NCBI GenBank assembly: GCA_030077755.1 | Contig: JAQJZZ010000013.1 | Span: forward strand, 496,001-560,000 | From: Filosporella fistucella | Taxonomy: Eukaryota; Ascomycota; Leotiomycetes; Helotiales | DNA: 64,000 bases | Direction: 5' to 3' | Part shown: piece after piece, positions 59,683 to 64,000 of the stretch | How the letters are laid out: each line of letters opens with the position of its first letter | Numbering within the stretch: the stretch's first letter is position 1 | Position numbers and translations under genes: made by a program | The notes under the pieces: model-generated | Databases searched by the model: none | What the model saw: only the letters and a program-made list of their open reading frames with translations | Told to the model about the DNA's origin: nothing

Positions 59683-59729
59683 AGCTCCAGTCTCGTGTCG
59701 AGGAATTAATGAGATAATGACATCGATGA

Positions 59730-60665
59730 TCACAAGAGAGGTTTTGATCCTCCAAGCTTCCCTGTCCGTCTAAGACCTTCCCATAATGCCCATGCTCCAA
59801 GTGCTTTTGCGTCCCGAGCACCTTCACGCCATAAATCTTCCAGCTTTACTATTTTGAGGGTGATCTGTGTTACCGCGTTAATCCAGCTGCTTTCGAACAG
59901 TGAACTGAGACATACCTTTTCTCCCTCATCCCTCAGCCCTGTCAATTTCCCAGACCATTCCTTCAACTGCTCCCTGGGAATCCTTTTCTCATGTAAAAAG
60001 ATAGGGATGTATTCATCACAACCCCCCGCACTTGGAAATATTGCCCTTGGAATATTTTCGTCTCCCGTCTCAGTCCCCTCAATCGCCAATTCCGTCAAAT
60101 TAACCAACTCATCCTCTGGAATCTCTAATCCTAGTTCCTCTTCAATCTCTTTCGCAGCCGCTCCCTTAAAAGTGCCATTATCAACCATTCCAGCAGGTAA
60201 TTCCACAAACTGCAATCCTCCAGCTGCGATCCGTGGCTGTACGGTCAAGAGCACGTGCTTTTCTTCATCACTGCCTTGAGGAAGATCATCTGGTTGCAAA
60301 ACTACCATCATACCTACGCTCGCTCCACGTAGGAATATAGCGCCTGGCAACGATTCGCCCTCTGAGTTTGTAACAATAGCCTTCATTTTTAGGAAGCCGA
60401 TACGTTTGCCAAAGCGATCGATGGCTTGAATATTCACAGACGTGAGAGCGTACGGAGATTTATGAAACTCATGATTTGGATTACTCTTCTGTAGTGCAAG
60501 ATTGGATTGTAGTGTTTTGATCCAGTTCTAATCTTTGTTAGAAGAGGGAGAGGGAGAGCTTGTGAGACATGCCTTGAAAGCTGGGAATGCTAGTAATTCG
60601 TCCTGTGATAAGCCTTCCACGAGACTGACAGATACATCAGTATTTGGAATCTTGAAAGTAGACAT
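59730..60665 (-). CDS. Nudix hydrolase, ADP-sugar diphosphatase (NUDX14)-like
   Basis: Complement of join 59730-59864, 59916-60527, 60573-60665; 279 aa. It starts MSTFKIPNTDVSVSLVEGLS. The first intron (60528-60572) begins with GC, not GT (AAG|GCATGT...GATTAG), and joins FPAFK to NWIKTLQ. The Nudix region reads QFVELPAGMVDNGTFKGAAA-KEIEEELGL: the REUxEExGU part is present as KEIEEELGL, and the usual first Glu is replaced as in the plant NUDX14 branch. A CDEYIPIFLHEKRIPREQL block follows, typical of this branch. The second intron (51 nt, GTATGT...CACAG) is in frame and stop-free but is removed to give GEK-ITLKIVKLEDLW. Likely substrate: ADP-sugars; by family, inferred. Confidence 0.87.
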
Positions 60666-61001
60666 TTTGGATATTAATCTTGGGCGAGAAGAGTGTGTGA
60701 TGCGGTGTTTGAGAGAGGGGAGATGGTTGCGCATATGTAGATTGAAGAGGCTGGGCTGGGCTGAAGCGGGTTACAGCCTTGCGTTTTAATCTTGATATCT
60801 CAGCCTGGAAATCGGTGAGTGCAATGGTAGTTCTAAATATGGATCGTTTAAGCTCAATGATTGAAACTGAGTCTCTCCGCAGGGGTTACCAATGTATTTA
60901 TTTGGGTAATACATCGACCAAGTTCGTCATAGACGGCTTCGCCTAAAGAGGTCACAGTGGTAGCTCCTGAAGATGCACTTTTATAGCATCAACAGAATCT
61001 T
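60666..61001. other. intergenic / 5' region of the NUDX14-like gene
   Basis: No coding region supported. Confidence 0.55.
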
Positions 61002-61328
61002 TTAACCTGAGAAATTGCAGTACGGAAGTATTTTGAACGTTAGTGTTCCTGATTTAAGCTTACTCACTCGAGGCAATAACAGATTGCGACGGTGGAAAGC
61101 AGGTTGTGTCACGTGACTAGAATTATCTTCTGTACACGAATTCCTCCCTTCATTCAATTGGTAGGCAAGAACAGGAATAGGTCCTTTACGCCCCTTCAAG
61201 TTCCAATAGAAGACTTTGATATGAGCATTCTCATGTATTTGCGTTGTCCATCTCGTTACTTTGGGTTGTCTCCCAACGTTATTCCACCAAGTGACAGGTA
61301 AAAGCGGAGTCCGGCGCTCAGTAGACAT
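61002..61328 (-). CDS. hypothetical small protein, doubtful
   Basis: 108 codons from ATG (MSTERRTPLLPVTWWNNVG...) with aromatic-rich blocks WTTQIHENAHIKVFYWNLKG. A GTGAGT donor at about 61073 and a TTTCTCAG acceptor about 60 nt on would shorten the product to about 90 aa. A CACGTG palindrome lies inside the frame at about 61115. No family recognised; it could be a lineage-specific gene. Confidence 0.3.
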   Translation of the reverse strand: MSTERRTPLLPVTWWNNVGRQPKVTRWTTQIHENAHIKVFYWNLKGRKGPIPVLAYQLNEGRNSCTEDNSSHVTQPAFHRRNLLLPRVSKLKSGTLTFKILPYCNFSG

Positions 61329-61468
61329 TTATTTTTTAACAGTAAGAAATTCATTAAAAAGCTATATAACAGAATATCCTAAACTCTAATGCAATCATAT
61401 TCTACATTACTCAAAGTTTTAAAAAACACGTTGAACGCCATCCATGCTGCTCCCTGCAGACCTCCACA

Positions 61469-62398
61469 TCAACGAGACTGATCCCCATGCACAACATTAA
61501 CCGTCACATTATTCCCCACAGCCCCATCTTGCTGCCGATGCATCTCATACCCAGGCATATACCCCTGCCTATACAATAAATTCCCATTCTCATCATACTG
61601 CTCCATATTCGAAGGATACTGATAAACAGCTCTCTTTCTTCTCCTCTGCCAACAGCTACACGCAACCACAATACATACCACAACCGCGAACGCACCGATA
61701 ATAATTCCAGTTTTCAGACCACCATTCCAGTGTGATCCGCTTGAGCTACTCGATGGTGTACTCGTAGCTGGCAAGCTAGGATTCGTCTGTACGACTCCAT
61801 TGATAGTCGTTGTTGCATTTCCGTTTGGGACAGCTGTCGGCGCACCAATTTGCGATACCATTGTTGCTAGTAAAGAGGTAGGAACAGGCTGGTCGGCGGC
61901 TTCACATATGCCTCCTGCGGGAACGCTGTTCGTGTTGATCCCGATCATTCCTGGCTCGCAGCAGAAGAACCCAGATGGTTTCTGGATGAACATGTTCCAG
62001 GTCATGTTTGCGCAGCGAGGGGAGTTGATTACTGCTGTGTTGCAATCTGCGCCTATACAATCCGAATTAGAACCTAAAGAAAGAGTCATAAGAAAAGGCC
62101 AAATACCTGTCGGACAGCAATAGTTTGCCCCAATGGAACCGTATATACATGTCTCTCCACTAGGACAACATTCAAGATTTGTCCATTTACTATCACATCG
62201 CTGAGGATTGGATGCGGGGCACCCTGTTGACGATGATCCTTCTAGTGCGAGTGGCCATCCGCCTTTATATTGTGCTCGAGGGTGAAGCTGTTGAAAGACT
62301 GGTTGGGCATAGGAGCGTGCTTCTGTTGTAGCAAGCAACCCAGCTAGACATGCTAATATCGAAAAGTGTGCTGATAACATTGTGAATTGCGAGCGCAT
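61469..62398 (-). CDS. single-pass surface protein with Cys-rich ectodomain
   Basis: Complement of join 61469-62052, 62107-62398; 291 aa. A signal peptide (hydrophobic SAHFSILACLAGLLATTEA) is followed by an ectodomain with about 12 cysteines: STGCPASNPQRCDSKWTNLE, CCPSGETCIYGS, YCCPTGADCNTAV, CANMTW, GFFCCEPGM, GGICEAAD. A Ser/Thr-rich stalk leads to one membrane helix GLKTGIIIGAFAVVVCIVVAC and a basic cytosolic tail (WQRRRKRAVYQYPSN) with many Tyr/Gln/Asn. The CCP-G repeats recall small cysteine-rich cell-surface modules of fungi; the layout is like wall or environmental sensors but no sensor family is matched. The 54-nt intron is stop-free and in frame; removal gives CCPT-GADC and is preferred because of clean GT...ATAG ends. 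Confidence 0.8.
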   Translation of the reverse strand: MRSQFTMLSAHFSILACLAGLLATTEARSYAQPVFQQLHPRAQYKGGWPLALEGSSSTGCPASNPQRCDSKWTNLECCPSGETCIYGSIGANYCCPTGIWPFLMTLSLGSNSDCIGADCNTAVINSPRCANMTWNMFIQKPSGFFCCEPGMIGINTNSVPAGGICEAADQPVPTSLLATMVSQIGAPTAVPNGNATTTINGVVQTNPSLPATSTPSSSSSGSHWNGGLKTGIIIGAFAVVVCIVVACSCWQRRRKRAVYQYPSNMEQYDENGNLLYRQGYMPGYEMHRQQDGAVGNNVTVNVVHGDQSR

Positions 62399-63107
62399 TG
62401 AGAAACTGACGAGTATTAACCATGGTCATAGCTACTATATATGTACGGTACGATTCCCAGCTTAAAACATGTGTTTCGATTGCTGGGCTGATAACTTAGA
62501 TCCAGATGCATTGTTTTTATTGAGTCAAGTAAAGCCTCCAATAGAAATGTTGCAAAATAAATAGTGGCGTGCAAAAAACGTCGTGGCTAAGCCTCGTGGC
62601 TAAGCCTCGTGGAGGCATCCTCGGGGGCAGCCGAGGCACCCTGAGCAGATTGTCTTGCTCGTACGGCTGGAGACAAGGGGGCTCGTTGAGACATCTCGTA
62701 CATGAGCCACCACGGACTTCTTGGAAAATATGTCACGACAAGATTGTCGGGATTGTATCCCACCGCGTTGGACTTTATATATGAGCTATCGGAGCAACTT
62801 CTTGTCCGATTTAAAGACTTGGCACGAAGGACGAGACATTAAATGAAAAAGAAAGCCTGAATCTAGCATCGTCATTTATGATGCTTTAAATTGTGGCATA
62901 GCAAAAGGATTATTGACAGTCGATGAAAATAGAAGTAGAACAGTTTTGTTGCAAAGGACCGCAGTGCTGCTAGGCAGATAGATGCGCCTCTATACAGTAA
63001 CGAGAAACTCCAAATGTTTCCATTGAGTTATCTTCCGAGCCCATTAGCTCAAACTCAGAATAATTCAGACTTTCAGCGCCGATAACTTCTTCCTATGTAG
63101 AATGACA
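62399..63107. other. intergenic
   Basis: No gene supported. Contains a short tandem repeat at 62582-62612. Confidence 0.6.
62582..62612. repeat. 13-bp tandem repeat (CGTGGCTAAGCCT)
   Basis: Two exact 13-bp units plus the first 5 bases of a third. They are followed by a GC-rich stretch (GGAGGC...GCCGAGGC) that can pair with itself. It lies between the surface protein gene and the xylosidase gene. Origin unknown. Confidence 0.85.
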
Positions 63108-64000
63108 TCAATCAAGCAATATCTCCCCATCAAAGTTCTCCAGATTTGACCATGTGCTCGCCCCAGCTTTAGCACCACCATATACATTCTTGTTTCGCCC
63201 GGTCTTTGGAGGCTGTGGCCAACTATCCAAAGCTTTCTCCTCACCAACAAGTGTAAAGTTCCAAACAGCCTTTTGGTCATTGTCGATCGCCAGACTGTAC
63301 TCTCCCGGATATAAAACCATATCGCCTCGCTCATTAGCTCTTGCTAGACTTCCCAGCGTAAGCTTCAATACGCCAGCTTGCGAAGAGGATGGAGAAATGT
63401 TGTGCAGCCTTGTATAAGCTACTAATGACTTCTTGGGCCGTGGAGCGGGGCCGAAGGTTCCTGATAGGAAGCCTAGGGCGACATATGAAGAGGCTGCTTC
63501 GCCTGTATTGGCGACAGTGACAGGCAAAGTAACGAAAGATTTCAGATCGAGATATTTTGGGCTGTCGGCGTGTGTAGAAGGAGATACCAGAGAGCTTATG
63601 TTGAAGACACTAGAGGTCGGGGGGGTTATAGAGGCGTTGAAAGTTGTGTAGTGTAGACCGTACCCAAATGGGAAAATTGCATTACCGGTGTAGTATTTGT
63701 ATGTGCGACTGTGGTCATTAGCTGCATGAATGAAGTAGAGATTACAGATGAAGTTACCCAGGGTTGCTGAGAGTGTAATCGCTCGAGGAATACGCTCGGA
63801 GAGACATGTTCGTCATGGGAACTTCATTGACATAATTTGCCCGTGGAATGGTCAGCATCACGTAGTTTGAAGCAAATGCGAACTTACAGGATATTGAGTC
63901 ACAGGTAATCTGCCAGCTGGGGCTGTTTTCCCAGTCAAGATGTTGAAAATAGCAGTCCCACCATCTTGACCTGGGTAGCCTGCCCAAACCAAAGAATTGA
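63108..64000 (-). CDS. GH3 beta-xylosidase, C-terminal part (5' end beyond window)
   Basis: Complement of join 63108-63708, 63758-63840, 63888 to beyond 64000. Coding reads [33 protein letters not shown], then [46 protein letters not shown] fibronectin type III-like C-terminal domain ([40 protein letters not shown]) ends at TGA 63108-63110. These blocks are those of fungal GH3 beta-xylosidases acting on xylo-oligosaccharides outside the cell. N-glycosylation sites are frequent. The 47-nt intron 63841-63887 has a good GTAAGT donor and CTGAC branch site but ends in GG instead of AG, so splicing there is questionable. The last intron (63709-63757) is normal. Confidence 0.88.

Overview
The window is nuclear DNA of a filamentous ascomycete. 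Nearly every gene is split by short introns (about 45 to 80 nt) with GTAAGT/GTATGT-like donors and CTAAC/CTGAC branch sites a few bases before the acceptor. Proteins carry the long Ser/Gln/Asn/Pro-rich stretches usual in fungi. Several families (BAR-SH3 protein, HAM1-like protein, DUF2439 protein, fungal-only membrane proteins) point to Pezizomycotina, and the overall look suggests Leotiomycetes (Helotiales). The class assignment is inference. No CRISPR, bacterial operon, rRNA or convincing tRNA was seen.

Layout. 1-7.6 kb: a probable 3' gene end, then two tandem related genes with a C-x2-C-x6-C-x3-H motif split by an intron at the identical place and with hydrophobic C termini. 8-24.5 kb: dense block with a polytopic membrane protein, a small DUF6914-like protein, a DUF2439 (Mte1/Dbl2-type) protein divergent from a BAR-SH3 protein, a Vms1 homologue divergent from a HAM1-like lipid-transfer-type protein, and a fungal integral membrane protein. 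25.7-35.4 kb: a long-N-terminus aquaglyceroporin, a peroxiredoxin-like protein and a Cid1-type nucleotidyltransferase, all on the minus strand. 35.4-45.7 kb: gene-poor, with a Kex2-processed small cysteine-rich secreted peptide, a four-TM protein assembled from two exons, and coding relics. 45.8-47.4 kb: a five-exon low-complexity protein, followed by about 5 kb with no supported gene. 52.6-64 kb: a membrane protein, a secreted HExxH metalloprotease with a Ser/Thr-rich tail and a recent 108-bp internal duplication, a decayed Hsp70-like gene, two convergent Nudix hydrolases of different subfamilies, a single-pass cysteine-rich surface protein, and the 3' part of a GH3 beta-xylosidase that runs off the window.

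Most genes are independent housekeeping or stress genes, not a pathway cluster. Functional threads are RNA and ribosome quality control (Vms1, Cid1-type), recombination (DUF2439), membrane and osmotic homeostasis (BAR-SH3, HAM1-like, aquaglyceroporin), nucleotide-sugar clean-up (two Nudix enzymes), and extracellular functions (metalloprotease, cysteine-rich peptide, surface protein, xylosidase). Exon boundaries were worked out by hand from splice signals and reading-frame continuity. Family names come from recognition of motifs, not from database searches.
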